Shown one piece after another: positions 10,731 to 20,641 of a stretch of DNA of 49,569 nucleotides (position 1 is the first letter of the stretch; each line of letters begins with the position of its first letter). The translations under genes were made by a program, and so were the position numbers. The notes beneath the pieces are model-generated. The model was not told the DNA's origin. It ran no database searches and worked only from the letters and a program-made list of their open reading frames with translations. Source of the DNA: Agrobacterium tumefaciens str. B6 (lineage in GTDB: Bacteria > Pseudomonadota > Alphaproteobacteria > Rhizobiales > Rhizobiaceae); contig NZ_LMVK01000019.1 of the NCBI RefSeq assembly GCF_001541315.1, forward strand, positions 1 through 49,569, written 5' to 3'.

Positions 10731-12110
10731 TCACCCCTTCGTCATGCCATGGTTCCCCTTCGGAAAACCCGAGGCCAGCGCGCTGTACCACTTGCCGCTG
10801 TTCTTCAGCGTCCGCACCTGCGTGTCGTAATCCACATGCACGAGACCGAAACGCATGCGATAACCCTCGGCCCATTCGAAATTATCCATCAGGCTCCAGG
10901 CGAAATAACCGCGCATCGGGTAGCCGTCGCGGATGAGATCGGCGACGATGCCGAGGTGTTCGGCATAATAATCAAGGCGCGGCTGGTCATTCACCTCGCC
11001 GTTTTCGACGTCCATATTGTAGCAGGCGCCGTTTTCGGTGATGTAGCATTCCGGCAGGTCGTAACGCTTGTAGAGCGTCTCCACCAGCGACTTGAGCGCC
11101 GGCGCGTAGACCTCCCAGCCGATATCGGTCTTCACATCGCTGACGGCGGGGGCCGCTGTAGTGGCGGGGAACTCCGCGCCCGGCGTCGCATCGTCGGCAA
11201 CGCGCATCGGCGTGTAATAGTTCAGACCCCACCAGTCGAGCTTCTGGCTGATGATGGCGAGGTCTTCCGCCTCCACGACAGGCATACGATCGCCCAACGC
11301 TTCCATCATCTCGGCCGGATATTCGCCCTTGAAGACAGGATCGAAAAACGCGCCGTTGTGGAACTGGAAGGCCCGCTCCGCCGCCTTGAGATCGGCGTCG
11401 CTATCGGAAGCCGGGATGACGGAATGGGCGTTGAGCACCAGCCCCACCGGCACTTTCGGCGCGATATGGCGGGATGCCTCCACACCGAAACCATGGGCGA
11501 GATTGATGTGGTGCATGGCGGCAAGAGCCGCCTCCATGTTGCGTTCACCCGGCGCATGAATGCCGTAGAGATGGCTGAGCCATACCGCGCACCAGGGTTC
11601 GTTGAAGGTCGCCACCGCATCCAGCCGGTCGCCGAGGCGGGCCATGACGGTCTTGGCGTAACGCTGGAAGGCGTGCGCCGTGGAGCGCGAGGCCCAGCCG
11701 CCGTCGCCCATCAGCGTCAGCGGCAGGTCCCAATGATAAAGCGTCGCATAGGTTCTGATGCCGCGCGCCTTGCAGCCATCAACGAGGCGGTCGTAAAAAT
11801 CCAGCCCCTTTTCGTTGATCGGGCCGAAACCATCGGGAATGATGCGCGGCCAGGCGATCGAGAAACGATAGGCCTCGACACCCATGTCCTTGATGAGATC
11901 GAGATCCTGCTCCCAGCGATTGTAATGATCGCAGGCGACATCACCATTGTGACGCTCGAAGACATGGCCCGGCATGTTGCAGAAGGCATCCCAGATGGAG
12001 GGCTTGCGGCCATCCGCCCTGGTGGAGCCTTCGATCTGGAACGAGGCAGTCGCGACGCCGAACAGGAAGTCGCCGGGGAAACGGGCTGCTAGCGTTTTGG
12101 GATCGGTCAT
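10731..12110 (-). CDS. Family GH1 beta-glucosidase
   Basis: A 459-aa cytoplasmic (no signal peptide) GH1 retaining glycosidase, full length. The acid/base Glu171 is in TFNEPWC and the nucleophile Glu359 in YITENG. The N-terminal FPGDFLFGVATASFQIEG signature and the C-terminal GYFAWSLMDNFEWAEGY are intact. It hydrolyses beta-glucosides such as cellobiose or aryl-glucosides; some rhizobial relatives prefer plant coniferin-type glucosides. The start has AAGGG upstream. It lies downstream of xylA on the same strand but 709 bp away, so it is a separate unit. A LacI-type half-palindrome lies upstream at 12202-12213. Confidence 0.93.
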   Translation of the reverse strand: MTDPKTLAARFPGDFLFGVATASFQIEGSTRADGRKPSIWDAFCNMPGHVFERHNGDVACDHYNRWEQDLDLIKDMGVEAYRFSIAWPRIIPDGFGPINEKGLDFYDRLVDGCKARGIRTYATLYHWDLPLTLMGDGGWASRSTAHAFQRYAKTVMARLGDRLDAVATFNEPWCAVWLSHLYGIHAPGERNMEAALAAMHHINLAHGFGVEASRHIAPKVPVGLVLNAHSVIPASDSDADLKAAERAFQFHNGAFFDPVFKGEYPAEMMEALGDRMPVVEAEDLAIISQKLDWWGLNYYTPMRVADDATPGAEFPATTAAPAVSDVKTDIGWEVYAPALKSLVETLYKRYDLPECYITENGACYNMDVENGEVNDQPRLDYYAEHLGIVADLIRDGYPMRGYFAWSLMDNFEWAEGYRMRFGLVHVDYDTQVRTLKNSGKWYSALASGFPKGNHGMTKG

Positions 12111-12201
12111 CGGAGAGGCCCTTGTCGTCCATCGGGTGTGAAAAGATCAGCAGCGGTTTAGACCATGCCGCCTGCGAGGTACAGCCGGGCAGCAAAGAAT
12201 C

Positions 12202-12213
12202 TACAACGTTTCA
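12202..12213. promoter_or_regulatory. Possible LacI-type operator upstream of the beta-glucosidase
   Basis: TACAACGTTTCA matches 10 of 12 bases of the LacI-family palindrome TGAAACGTTTCA, about 92 bp upstream of the beta-glucosidase start. It is suggestive only. Confidence 0.3.
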
Positions 12214-12696
12214 GGCTGCGCAGTTAACAAGTCCAAAGCGCCTTGCATGCGCCAATGCCGCCGCAGCGGTTTGCCGGCGGCGCAAGACATCGACCCGGCG
12301 AATGCGGGGGAAATGGGAAGTGGTGGAAGTTGTTGCGTTCACCGGGCCGCCGCATCGGGACCGCGATCGCGGCCCCTCGGTCACAGTCTTTTCACGACAC
12401 CTATCCGATCAGCCCTTCCCGCCTCTGGCCCGGCGGGATGCCTTTCAAAAATACGGTCTGCCAGAACCATGCTTGTCGATGCCGGCAGCCGGTTCGCGAA
12501 AGGCGCCGCGCGTCTCGCCCTTCCGTTCCGATTGAGGGAGAATGATGCGGCGGAAATGGCTGATGGGGACGGACGGGAACGTATTTTCTGGAAGCTGCTG
12601 AAAAGTGAAGAGCGGTGGCGGAAAGCCTTCCCCGCTTTGGGTGGATAACGGAGAGCATGTCCCCTCATACGATCTTTAGGGCCTGCCTTGCTCCAT

Positions 12697-12739
12697 ACGT
12701 AACGTCATCCTCGGGCTTGGCCCGAGGATGACGTTACGT
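12697..12739. repeat. Perfect 19-bp-arm palindrome (GTCATCCTCGG family)
   Basis: Arms 12697-12715 and 12721-12739 are exact inverted repeats separated by cttgg, around the core GTCATCCTCGGG/CCCGAGGATGAC. The same core recurs at 22476-22506 and 27990-28080. Confidence 0.85.
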
Positions 12740-12773
12740 GTGTCGTGACGGCGATCGCAACCCGAAACGGCGA

Positions 12774-12796
12774 AAGCGGGAGATGTTCTCCCGCTT
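12774..12796 (-). terminator. Hairpin terminator after xylA
   Basis: A perfect 10-bp stem AAGCGGGAGA/TCTCCCGCTT with a 3-nt loop, 24 bp past the xylA stop. The T-run on the minus strand is short (CTTTCG), so termination strength is uncertain. Confidence 0.6.
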
Positions 12797-12819
12797 CCTT
12801 TTGAGAATCTATGACCTCG

Positions 12820-14130
12820 TCAAACGTAACGATTGACCACGTTTTCGAGATATTCCTGACGACCGGATTTCGGCTCGGGGTTGATATCCTGGCTCTCGAC
12901 CAGCGCTGCGATTTCCTCGAGCTTCAGCTCGCCGCGCAGCATCTTCTGGGCTTCAGCCGAATCCCACTTGGCGTAACGCTCGGAAAGCGGCTTCGAAAGC
13001 GCACCGTCCTCGATCATCTTCGCCGCCGCCTTCAGGCCGCGGGCGCAGCAATCCATGCCGCCGATGTGGCCGATCAGCAGATCCTGCGGATCGAGCGACT
13101 GACGGCGCAGCTTGGAATCGAAGTTGGTGCCGCCATTCTTGAAGCCGCCGCCGGCCAGAACATGGTAATAGGCAAGCGCCATTTCCGGCACGTTGTTCGG
13201 GAACTGGTCGGTATCCCAACCGGACTGGTAATCGTTGCGGTTCATGTCGATGGAGCCGAAGATGCCGAAGGCGTTGGCCATGGCCAGTTCGTGCTCGAAG
13301 GAATGGCCGGCGAGGATGGCGTGGCCCTGCTCGATATTGACCTTCACTTCCTTATCGAGACCGTTCTTCTGCAGGAAAGCATAAACGGTCGCGACATCGT
13401 AGTCGTACTGATGCTTGGTCGGCTCCTGCGGCTTCGGCTCGATCAGGATCGTGCCTTCAAAGCCGATCTTGTATTTGTACTCCACCACCAGATTGAGGAA
13501 GCGGCCGAGCTGGTCGAGTTCACGCGAAAGATCGGTGTTGAGCAGGGTCTCGTAACCTTCACGGCCGCCCCACAAAACATAGTTCGCGCCGCCGAGCTTC
13601 TTGGTGGCGTCCATGCAGGTCTTCACGGTTGCGGCGGAGAAGGCGAAGACATCCGGATCGGGATTGGTGGCGGCGCCGGACATGAAACGGCGATTGGAGA
13701 AGAGGTTCGCCGTGCCCCACAGAAGCTTCACGCCGGTATCGGCCTGCTTCTGCGCGAAATAATCGACGATCTCGTTGAGGTTCTTGGTGTTTTCAGCGAA
13801 GTTCTTGCCTTCCGGGCGCACATCGGCGTCGTGGAAGCAATAAAACGGCGAACCGAGCAGCGAGAAGAATTCGAAAGCCACATCTGCCTTCAGTTTTGCC
13901 GCCTGCATGGTGTCTTCGAACCACGGACGCTCAAAGGTCTGGCCGCCGAAGGGGTCACCGCCCGGCCAGGTAAAGGTGTGCCAATAGGCGACCGCAAAAC
14001 GCAGGTGATCTTCCATGCGCTTGCCGGCGACGACTTCGTCGGGGTTGTAATGGCGGAAGGCCAGCGGATTGGTGCTGTCGGGGCCTTCATATTTGATCTT
14101 GGCGATATCGCCGAAAAAACCTGTGGTCAT
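12820..14130 (-). CDS. xylA: Xylose isomerase
   Basis: A 436-aa group II xylose isomerase that converts D-xylose to D-xylulose with two divalent metal ions. His100 and Asp103 lie in FHDAD, and the metal-binding Glu region is in [14 protein letters not shown]. Length and start match the family: [16 protein letters not shown], with AGGAGGA just before 14130. The extra 21 codons to 14193 are spurious. It follows xylB by 59 bp on the same strand and is the last gene of the PPOX-xylR-xylB-xylA series. Confidence 0.96.
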   Translation of the reverse strand: MTTGFFGDIAKIKYEGPDSTNPLAFRHYNPDEVVAGKRMEDHLRFAVAYWHTFTWPGGDPFGGQTFERPWFEDTMQAAKLKADVAFEFFSLLGSPFYCFHDADVRPEGKNFAENTKNLNEIVDYFAQKQADTGVKLLWGTANLFSNRRFMSGAATNPDPDVFAFSAATVKTCMDATKKLGGANYVLWGGREGYETLLNTDLSRELDQLGRFLNLVVEYKYKIGFEGTILIEPKPQEPTKHQYDYDVATVYAFLQKNGLDKEVKVNIEQGHAILAGHSFEHELAMANAFGIFGSIDMNRNDYQSGWDTDQFPNNVPEMALAYYHVLAGGGFKNGGTNFDSKLRRQSLDPQDLLIGHIGGMDCCARGLKAAAKMIEDGALSKPLSERYAKWDSAEAQKMLRGELKLEEIAALVESQDINPEPKSGRQEYLENVVNRYV

Positions 14131-14189
14131 GGTGATCCTCCTCTTGGGGTGGGTTTGGGTGTTGTTCGGGATGTGTTGGAGGGTGCGTC

Positions 14190-15644
14190 TCAATGCGAAA
14201 GCGGCCGAATAGCCGGATAAAGCGCGTGATACCGCCGGTAAGCCTCCTCATAGGCACCGGCCAGATCGGCCACCGGCTCGATCGTCCGTGCCGTCTCCGG
14301 CTGCGAGCAAACGGCAACCGGATCGGCCCCCGTCGCTGCAATCAGACCAAGCCGGGCGGCGCCGAAGGCCGCGCCGAAATCGCCCTCGGCCGGAATATCG
14401 ACGGGCACGCCGAGCGACGTGGCGATCGAGGCCAGCCAATAGGCCGAGCGCGAGCCGCCGCCGATGGCGGTGACGCGGGAAATCGAGGTGCCGGCCGATT
14501 TCAGCGCTTCAAGATTGTCCCTGATCGCGAAGGTGACGCCTTCCAGCACGGCCTGCGTCAGCGCCTTGCGATCGCTTTCATGCGAAAGGCCGATGAAGGA
14601 ACCGCGGATGGCGGCGTCGTTATGCGGTGTGCGCTCGCCGGAAAGATAAGGCGCGAAGGTAACGCCGGTCGGCGCAAGAAGCGTTTCGCCCAGCTCACCG
14701 GTCAGATCGGCGGCGGATTGCCCGGTGAGGCGCGAATACCAGTTCAGCGCATCCGTCGCGGAAAGGATGACGCCCATCTGGTGCCAGGTGTTGGGCAGCG
14801 CGTGGCAGAAGGCGTGCACGGCGCTTTCAGGCTTCGGCAGATAGGACGCATTGGCGGCGAAAAGCACACCTGACGTGCCGAGCGACACGAAGGCATGGCC
14901 TTCCTTCACCGTGCCCATGCCGCAGGCGGAAGCGGCATTGTCGCCCGCCCCGCCGGCGACGACGGCACGGCCGGAAATGCCCCATTCGGAAACAAGTTCG
15001 GCGCGCAGCACACCCGCCTCATCCGTGCCCTCCACCAGCGAAGGCATGTGCTTTTCATCCAGCCCGGTGGCGGCGAGCAGTTCGGAAGACCATTTGCGCG
15101 CGCCGGTATCGAGCCAGGAGGTGCCGGCGGAGTCGGACATTTCCGAGATGTATTCGCCGGTCAGCCACAGACGCAGATAATCCTTCGGCAGCAATACCTT
15201 GGCGACTTTCGCGAAGATATCGGGTTCGTTCTTCGCCACCCAGGCAAGCTTCGGCGCGGTGAAGCCGGGGAAAACGATGTTGCCGGTGATCTTGCGGAAA
15301 CGCGGATCGGCATCCAGCGCGGCGGCCTCGGCGTGAGAACGCGTGTCGTTCCACAGGATGCAGGGGCGCAGCACCTTGCCATCAGCATCAACAAGCGTTG
15401 CGCCATGCATCTGGCCGGAAAGGCCTATGCCCTTGACGGCGCCAAGCTCTTTCGCAAACTTCTGCTTCAGGCCGGCAACGGCTGTTTTCGTGGCAGCAAT
15501 CCAGTCCACCGGGTCCTGTTCGGACCAGCCATGATGCGGGCGCGAGACGTCCAGCGAGCCGTTGGCCGAACCGATGATTTTCTGATCGCCGTCCATCAGC
15601 AGGGCTTTGACGCCTGAAGTGCCAAGATCGAGACCGAGATACAT
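14190..15644 (-). CDS. xylB: Xylulokinase
   Basis: A 484-aa FGGY-family kinase that phosphorylates D-xylulose at O5 with ATP, feeding the pentose phosphate pathway. The N-terminal ATPase phosphate-binding loop is [25 protein letters not shown] and [14 protein letters not shown] are the other marker motifs. GGAG six bases before the ATG at 15644 fixes the start; earlier in-frame Met codons are weaker. It is transcribed with xylA (59-bp gap) and probably with the upstream xylR (105-bp gap). Confidence 0.95.
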   Translation of the reverse strand: MYLGLDLGTSGVKALLMDGDQKIIGSANGSLDVSRPHHGWSEQDPVDWIAATKTAVAGLKQKFAKELGAVKGIGLSGQMHGATLVDADGKVLRPCILWNDTRSHAEAAALDADPRFRKITGNIVFPGFTAPKLAWVAKNEPDIFAKVAKVLLPKDYLRLWLTGEYISEMSDSAGTSWLDTGARKWSSELLAATGLDEKHMPSLVEGTDEAGVLRAELVSEWGISGRAVVAGGAGDNAASACGMGTVKEGHAFVSLGTSGVLFAANASYLPKPESAVHAFCHALPNTWHQMGVILSATDALNWYSRLTGQSAADLTGELGETLLAPTGVTFAPYLSGERTPHNDAAIRGSFIGLSHESDRKALTQAVLEGVTFAIRDNLEALKSAGTSISRVTAIGGGSRSAYWLASIATSLGVPVDIPAEGDFGAAFGAARLGLIAATGADPVAVCSQPETARTIEPVADLAGAYEEAYRRYHALYPAIRPLSH

Positions 15645-15749
15645 GTATTTCTCCATTCCGGCGCGCCATGCGCCGCTTTCAGCGTTTTTTAAAAGTCGCC
15701 GCATTTCCGGACGGAAAACCGGCGGCCACTTTTCCTGGAAATCCTCTCG

Positions 15750-16772
15750 TCAGGGCAGATTGTCCCTGAGAAATATGTCGATACGGATCCGTTCCTGCGC
15801 GGCGATGACGGGCAGGCCATCGGCACGCGCCTTCAACACGCGGATGGCGCTGCGCACCTCGTGGCCGGCATCCTGGTTGAGCACGGCATCAAGCAGCCCT
15901 TCCCGCAGCGCATTGGCGGTGTTTTCCGTCAGTTCATGGGCGATGACCGAAAGCACTCTTTCGTCATCTGCGGCCCCAAGCGCCCGGATGAGGCCGCGAT
16001 TACCCGCACCGAGACTGTAGATGCCTGACAGTGAGGCGTTGCCGAGCGCCTCGCGCACCAGCGTCTCGACGGTCAGCGGATCGTCCCTGCCCTCCAGCAC
16101 CGGCAACAGCCGCAGCTGGGGAAATTCGGATTCGATCACGGCGCGAAATCCTTCCAGACGCTCGCGGTGGTCGCGCACCAGCATGGAGCCGGCAACAACA
16201 GCGACATCGCCGCCGCGTCCGGAGAGGAAACGTCCCATCAGGCTGGCCGCCGTGCGCCCGGCCGCGACGTTGTCCACACCGGCATAATGATCGCGCCGCG
16301 AACCGGAGAGATCGGACACCAGCGTCACCGTGGCGATGCCGTCTTCCGCCAGTCGGTCGGCGGCTTCGGCCACATCCTCGGAATCGGTGGCGACGAAGGC
16401 GACGCCCGAGGGTTTTTCCCGGCGCGCAACTTCCAGAGCTTCCGTCAACGCAGCGGCATTAAACGGCGGCACCTCGATGACACGGATGGCCGTGCGCTCC
16501 AGATGGGAACGGCTGGCGGCAGCCCGCACCTCGGCGCGCAGGGTCGCCATGAAGGAATTGTCATTGCCGGGCAGGATGAAGATCATCGAGTAATTGCGGC
16601 CCTTGGCTAGGTTGGCGGCCGCGATATCGCGCACATAACCCAGCTCGGCAATGGCCGCTTCCACCCGTGCCCGCGTTGCAGCATGCACACCGGGGCGCAT
16701 GTTCAGCACCCGGTCGATGGTGGCGAGACTGACGCCCGCGCGCTCGGCGATATCGTGAACTGTAGGCTTCAT
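15750..16772 (-). CDS. LacI-family transcriptional regulator (xylose-type)
   Basis: A 340-aa LacI regulator. The HTH and hinge are at the N-terminus (MKPTVHDIAERAGVSLATIDRVLN), followed by a periplasmic-binding-protein-like sugar domain (about 60-340). GGAGGAG lies just before the ATG at 16772, so the upstream extension is rejected. Its position directly before xylB-xylA makes it the probable xylose regulator, although the effector cannot be read. A 16-bp palindrome with central CG lies 55 bp upstream (16827-16842), consistent with autoregulation and, if transcripts read through, control of xylBA. Confidence 0.9.
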   Translation of the reverse strand: MKPTVHDIAERAGVSLATIDRVLNMRPGVHAATRARVEAAIAELGYVRDIAAANLAKGRNYSMIFILPGNDNSFMATLRAEVRAAASRSHLERTAIRVIEVPPFNAAALTEALEVARREKPSGVAFVATDSEDVAEAADRLAEDGIATVTLVSDLSGSRRDHYAGVDNVAAGRTAASLMGRFLSGRGGDVAVVAGSMLVRDHRERLEGFRAVIESEFPQLRLLPVLEGRDDPLTVETLVREALGNASLSGIYSLGAGNRGLIRALGAADDERVLSVIAHELTENTANALREGLLDAVLNQDAGHEVRSAIRVLKARADGLPVIAAQERIRIDIFLRDNLP

Positions 16773-16826
16773 GGCTCCTCCCTCCCCCTTGCATATCCAG
16801 CTTTGCAGCCGTCGTAAATCGAAAAA

Positions 16827-16842
16827 TGATGTACGTACCTCA
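16827..16842. promoter_or_regulatory. 16-bp palindromic operator upstream of xylR
   Basis: TGATGTACGTACCTCA differs at one base from the perfect palindrome at 17630-17645. A central CG in an even palindrome is usual for LacI-family operators. It lies between the PPOX stop and the xylR start. Confidence 0.65.
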
Positions 16843-16889
16843 CAATTCATCAAATGGCTGCGGAATATCAAGAGCGGCATGCGCTGCGG

Positions 16890-17540
16890 CTAATAAAGGG
16901 TCCGCCGGTAGTCCTCCTCCAGCTGCTCGTCCATCTTCTGCATCTCATCCCCGTTCGTCGGCGCACCTGTCGTCTCATCAAGAATGATCTTGATAAGCGA
17001 GGGCATTTCCGACCGGACCTGGAAATGTGCCGGATCCCACAGGTGGGAGCGCCTGAACGCCTTGGCGCAATGCATGAAAACCTCGTCCACCTTTACGACG
17101 ATGGCGAGTTTTGGAGTGCGTTCCGCAATGCTCATGAGCTTCAGGAGTTCAGGGTCATTGCTCAGTGTCGCGCGCCCGTTCACCCGCAGGGTGTCGTCGA
17201 AACCGGGCACGATGAACAACAGCCCGATAACAGGATTGGCGATGATATTGCTGAGGGTATCAAGGCGATTATTACCCGGCCGGTCAGGGATCGCCAGGGT
17301 GCGGCCGTCGAGAACCTTTACAAAGCCCGCCGGATCGCCCCGGGGGCTGACATCGGCCTTTCCTTCGAGATTCTGGGTGCCGATGCAGAGAAACGGCGAC
17401 CGCCTTATGAACTCCTGCGCATGTTCGCCGAGCCTGTCCTGACACTTCTGTACCGCCAGGGCATGTGTCGGCTCGAACAGCCCGCGAAGCGACTGCTCAT
17501 CCGTGATTGCAAAGTCTGGATTGAGTTCCAAGGCCATCAT
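16890..17540 (-). CDS. Pyridoxamine 5'-phosphate oxidase-like FMN-binding protein
   Basis: A 216-aa split-barrel flavoprotein of the PPOX family (DR2398/MSMEG_1061-like subgroup). Markers are FLCIGTQNLEGKADVSPRGDPAGFV and LAIPDRPGNNRLDTLSNIIANPVIGLLFIVPG. Such proteins bind FMN or F420-type cofactors. It is not canonical PdxH, and its substrate is unknown. It is on the same strand as xylR (117-bp gap) and is preceded at 17630-17645 by the same operator that precedes xylR, hinting at common control. Confidence 0.85.
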   Translation of the reverse strand: MMALELNPDFAITDEQSLRGLFEPTHALAVQKCQDRLGEHAQEFIRRSPFLCIGTQNLEGKADVSPRGDPAGFVKVLDGRTLAIPDRPGNNRLDTLSNIIANPVIGLLFIVPGFDDTLRVNGRATLSNDPELLKLMSIAERTPKLAIVVKVDEVFMHCAKAFRRSHLWDPAHFQVRSEMPSLIKIILDETTGAPTNGDEMQKMDEQLEEDYRRTLY

Positions 17541-17629
17541 GATCTCCCCCTCTGAACTGCCCCGCCCAGCCGGCCAAAATCCGGGTCAGCCGTCCTCCCG
17601 GCCCCGTTTTCGCTCACCCTGCGCATTTT

Positions 17630-17645
17630 TGAGGTACGTACCTCA
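17630..17645. promoter_or_regulatory. Perfect 16-bp palindromic operator upstream of the PPOX gene
   Basis: TGAGGTACGTACCTCA is its own reverse complement and lies 90 bp before the PPOX start. It matches the site upstream of xylR at 15 of 16 bases. Confidence 0.7.
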
Positions 17646-17708
17646 ATATTTGATATACATCGCTTGCCCGCTGCGATCAACAGGCGGAATCGGGATTTTG
17701 GTCGGAGA

Positions 17709-17739
17709 TAAAAAAGGGGCCGTCATTTCCGACGGCCCC
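17709..17739 (-). terminator. Rho-independent terminator after emrB
   Basis: On the minus strand a perfect 9-bp stem GGGGCCGTC/GACGGCCCC with a 6-nt loop is followed by TTTTTT, 30 bp past the emrB stop. Confidence 0.92.
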
Positions 17740-17769
17740 AGCTCTGCGGTGGATGGGAGGGGATTGTTA

Positions 17770-19353
17770 TCAGTGCGCCGCGTCTGGCGGCGGCGCGGCC
17801 TTGGGTTTCTGGATCAGCACGGTCATGAAGATCAGGCTGGAGAACAAAATCGTCAGTGCGAAGAACACATCGGCAAAGGCCAAAATCCAGGCCTGCTGCG
17901 AGACCATGCCGACCATTTTCTTGACGGCGACGGAAGCGCCGTCCAGCCCGTAAGAATCATAGTTGGCGCCGACATTGTTCAGCCATTCCAGCGCCTGCGG
18001 GTTGGAGTAGCTGATATGTTCGGCCAGCCGCACATAATGGTCGTCGGTGCGCTGCGACAGCATGGTGTTGATGACGGCAAGACCGACGGCGCCGCCGAGG
18101 TTACGGGTGAGGTTGAACAGGCCGGACGCGTTGCGGATACGGGCCGGCGGCAAGGTGCCGAGCGCGATGTTGTTGATCGGCACCATGCACATCATCAGGC
18201 CGAAACCGCGCAGGATCTGCGGGATCAGCAGCTCGTAGAAGTCCCAGTCGGTCGTCACATGCGTCATTATCCAGGTGCCGCAGCCGAAGCTGATGAAACC
18301 GATCGCCATCATCGCCCGCGGATCGAGCTTGGTCGAAACCTTGCCGGCAATCGGCGCGGTGAAGAACATCGCAAGACCTGAGACGAACATGGTCTCGCCG
18401 ATCATCAGCGCATCGTAACCCCTCACCCGGCCAAGATAGAGCGGGTAGAGATAGGTCAGGCCGTAAAGCCCGATGCCCATGACGAAGGAGAAAAGCGAGC
18501 CGATGGAGAAGTTGCGGTCCGCAAAGGCGCGGATGTCAACCACCGGGAATTCCACCTTGAAGGCACGCCAGAAGAAGACCACCGCGCCGATGACCATGGC
18601 GACGGAGCCCAAAACGATATGCTCGTCGTTGAACCAGTCCTTGTTATTGCCCTCTTCCAGCACATATTCCAGCGAGCCGAGGAAGACCGCCATGGAGATT
18701 AACCCCCACCAGTCGAACTTCTTCCAGAGCGAGTGCTCCGGCTTGTCGAAATCAATGAGGCTCCAGGTCAGGATGGTGACGATGATGCCGGGAATGATGT
18801 TGACGAGGAACAGCCAGTGCCAGGAAAAGGCATTGGAAAGATAACCGCCGACCGTCGGACCGATTGTGGGTGCAAGCGTCGCGACCAGACCGATGATCGG
18901 CGAGACGACCGAACGTTTCGATGGCGGGAAGATCGTGAAGGCGGCAGCAAAGACGGACGGGATCATGCCGCCGCCGATAAAGCCCTGGATCGCGCGATAG
19001 ACGATCATCTGGTCGATATTGGTGGCGGTGGCGCAGAGCGCGCTCGAAATCGTGAAGCCCGCCGCGCAGGGGGCGAAGAGCACGCGCGTGGAGAGAATGC
19101 GCGCCAGCGTGCCCGAAAGCGGGATCATGATCACTTCGGCGATCAGATAGGAGGTCTGCACCCAGGCGATCTCGTCCGAGCCGGCGCCGAGGCCGGCCTG
19201 GATTTCCGCCAGCGAGGCGGAAACGATCTGAATGTCGAGAATGGACATGAACATGCCGAAGACCATCGCGAAGAACGCGATGGGCCTGCGCCTGTCCATC
19301 GGGGGATCGGCGGGGATGGCGGCCCCGCCCGTACCGACAGCCGTAGCCGCCAT
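17770..19353 (-). CDS. DHA2-family MFS drug efflux transporter (EmrB type)
   Basis: A 527-aa inner-membrane protein with about 14 membrane segments, of the EmrB/QacA family. TM1 carries FFAMVFGMFMSILDIQIVSASLAEIQ, then WVQTSYLIAEVIMIPLSGTLARILSTR, and motif C is represented by GLVATLAPTIGPTVGGYLS. It exports hydrophobic compounds by proton antiport together with the adaptor encoded just upstream (34-bp gap) and an outer-membrane TolC. The operon is emrA-emrB and ends at a strong terminator. Substrates are unknown. Confidence 0.92.
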   Translation of the reverse strand: MAATAVGTGGAAIPADPPMDRRRPIAFFAMVFGMFMSILDIQIVSASLAEIQAGLGAGSDEIAWVQTSYLIAEVIMIPLSGTLARILSTRVLFAPCAAGFTISSALCATATNIDQMIVYRAIQGFIGGGMIPSVFAAAFTIFPPSKRSVVSPIIGLVATLAPTIGPTVGGYLSNAFSWHWLFLVNIIPGIIVTILTWSLIDFDKPEHSLWKKFDWWGLISMAVFLGSLEYVLEEGNNKDWFNDEHIVLGSVAMVIGAVVFFWRAFKVEFPVVDIRAFADRNFSIGSLFSFVMGIGLYGLTYLYPLYLGRVRGYDALMIGETMFVSGLAMFFTAPIAGKVSTKLDPRAMMAIGFISFGCGTWIMTHVTTDWDFYELLIPQILRGFGLMMCMVPINNIALGTLPPARIRNASGLFNLTRNLGGAVGLAVINTMLSQRTDDHYVRLAEHISYSNPQALEWLNNVGANYDSYGLDGASVAVKKMVGMVSQQAWILAFADVFFALTILFSSLIFMTVLIQKPKAAPPPDAAH

Positions 19354-19387
19354 GATCTTGCCCTCAACGGTGCGTCAAAGACGCGCC

Positions 19388-20602
19388 TTACTTGGCTTCC
19401 GGGTTGACTTGCGCCGTTCTGGTGGTTTCCGGCGCAGTGCGGGTATCGACATCGACAACGACGCTGAGGCCGGCGCGGAGATTGTGCTTTTCAAGGTCTT
19501 CCTTGGAGAAGACGATACGAACAGGCACGCGCTGGATGACCTTGGTGAAGTTACCCGTCGCATTTTCCGGCGGCAGCATGGAGAAGACCGAGCCCGAACC
19601 GGGCGAAATCGACTGCACCGTGCCTTCGATCGTCGCATCGTCAAAGGCGTCGACATGCACGCGCACCTTCGAACCGGGCACGACGCGGGCAAGCTGCGTT
19701 TCCTTGAAATTGGCGTCGATATAAAGCTCGTTCATCGGCACTAGCGAAGCCAGACGCTTGCCGACCGACACCAGATCACCGTTCTGCACACCCAGATTGC
19801 CGATGACGCCGTCATAAGGCGCCTTCAGAACCGTGAAGGCCAGATCGCGGGCAGCCTTGTCCTTGGAAAGCTGCAGCGAACGGATGGTGCTTTCGGCTTC
19901 CTCGCGCTGGGCGCGCAGAAGCTCGACATTGGCCTTGGCCGACGCAATCGCCGCTTCGCCCGCCACGACATTCGCCCTGGCCTGATCGAGCGCGACCTGG
20001 GCGCTGTCGGAAGCGGCAACCGTGCCGACATCCTTCGCCTGCAGCTCGCTGGCGCGCTTCTGGGTGATTTCCGCGCCGCGAAGGGCGGCATCCAGCGCAC
20101 CCTTCTGGGCAACGGCCTGTTCCTGCGCGGCTTCGCCGCCGATGATCTGCGCGTCGATACGCTTCAGCGACAGTTCCTCGGTGCGGATCTGGGCTTCGGC
20201 CTGTTCCAGAGCGATGCGATAATCGCCATCATCAAGCGTCACCAGCGGGTCACCCGCCTTGACTTCCTGGTTCTCGACCACGTTCACCTTGGCGACGTAA
20301 CCCGAAACCTTCGGCGCTATGACGGCGATATCACCTTCGATATAGGCGTCATCCGTCGACACCATGAAGCGGCCGTCGACCCACCAGTTGTAACCATACC
20401 AGCCGGCGCCGGCGAGAATGGCAAGGGCGAAGACCGGCAGAAGCGGTGAACGCTTCTTGGCCTTCGGCGCTGCAACGGTCTGGGCCGGCTGCTGCGGCGC
20501 GGCCTCGGCCGGCTTTGCGGGAGAGGTCTCGGCCTTGGCAGAGATATCCGCCTCTTCCGCATCGTTGACGGCGCGAACCGCGCTATTCTTCTGGGCCGAC
20601 AT
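19388..20602 (-). CDS. HlyD/EmrA-family membrane fusion protein
   Basis: A 404-aa periplasmic adaptor with one N-terminal TM (LLPVFALAILAGAGWYGYNWWVDG, about residues 55-80). The lipoyl and beta-barrel parts contain YIEGDIAVIAPKVSGYVAKV and APYDGVIGNLGVQNGDLVSVG, and between them lies a long coiled-coil hairpin rich in Ala/Glu/Gln. It bridges the MFS pump to the outer-membrane channel. The start at 20602 excludes the frame to 20689, which runs through the operator region. It is divergent from tetR across a shared promoter with two inverted repeats. Confidence 0.92.
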   Translation of the reverse strand: MSAQKNSAVRAVNDAEEADISAKAETSPAKPAEAAPQQPAQTVAAPKAKKRSPLLPVFALAILAGAGWYGYNWWVDGRFMVSTDDAYIEGDIAVIAPKVSGYVAKVNVVENQEVKAGDPLVTLDDGDYRIALEQAEAQIRTEELSLKRIDAQIIGGEAAQEQAVAQKGALDAALRGAEITQKRASELQAKDVGTVAASDSAQVALDQARANVVAGEAAIASAKANVELLRAQREEAESTIRSLQLSKDKAARDLAFTVLKAPYDGVIGNLGVQNGDLVSVGKRLASLVPMNELYIDANFKETQLARVVPGSKVRVHVDAFDDATIEGTVQSISPGSGSVFSMLPPENATGNFTKVIQRVPVRIVFSKEDLEKHNLRAGLSVVVDVDTRTAPETTRTAQVNPEAK

Positions 20603-20641
20603 GAGAATGTACCGTGATAAATTGAAGAAAGTTTTTCGAAC

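Larger units (their letters stand above)
12111..12819. other. 709-bp gap without a convincing gene
   Basis: Short Arg/Pro/Ser-rich frames on both strands here lack plausible ribosome sites and resemble no family I know. The gap holds the beta-glucosidase promoter region (right of 12110), the palindromic repeat at 12697-12739 and the xylA terminator at 12774-12796. The block around 12380-12650 may be another dispersed repeat, but no second copy is in this window. Confidence 0.6.

Noticed and set aside
10674..12092. 472-aa open frame antisense to the beta-glucosidase
   Set aside because: A high-GC shadow frame. The minus-strand protein has all GH1 motifs; the antisense product resembles no family and has no ribosome site.
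12243..12668. Several 80-140 aa frames in the beta-glucosidase/xylA gap
   Set aside because: Arg/Pro/Ser-rich translations on both strands, no ribosome site, no recognised family; more likely non-coding or repeat DNA.
12811..14220. 469-aa open frame antisense to xylA
   Set aside because: Shadow of xylA codon usage; the xylA product is unambiguous.
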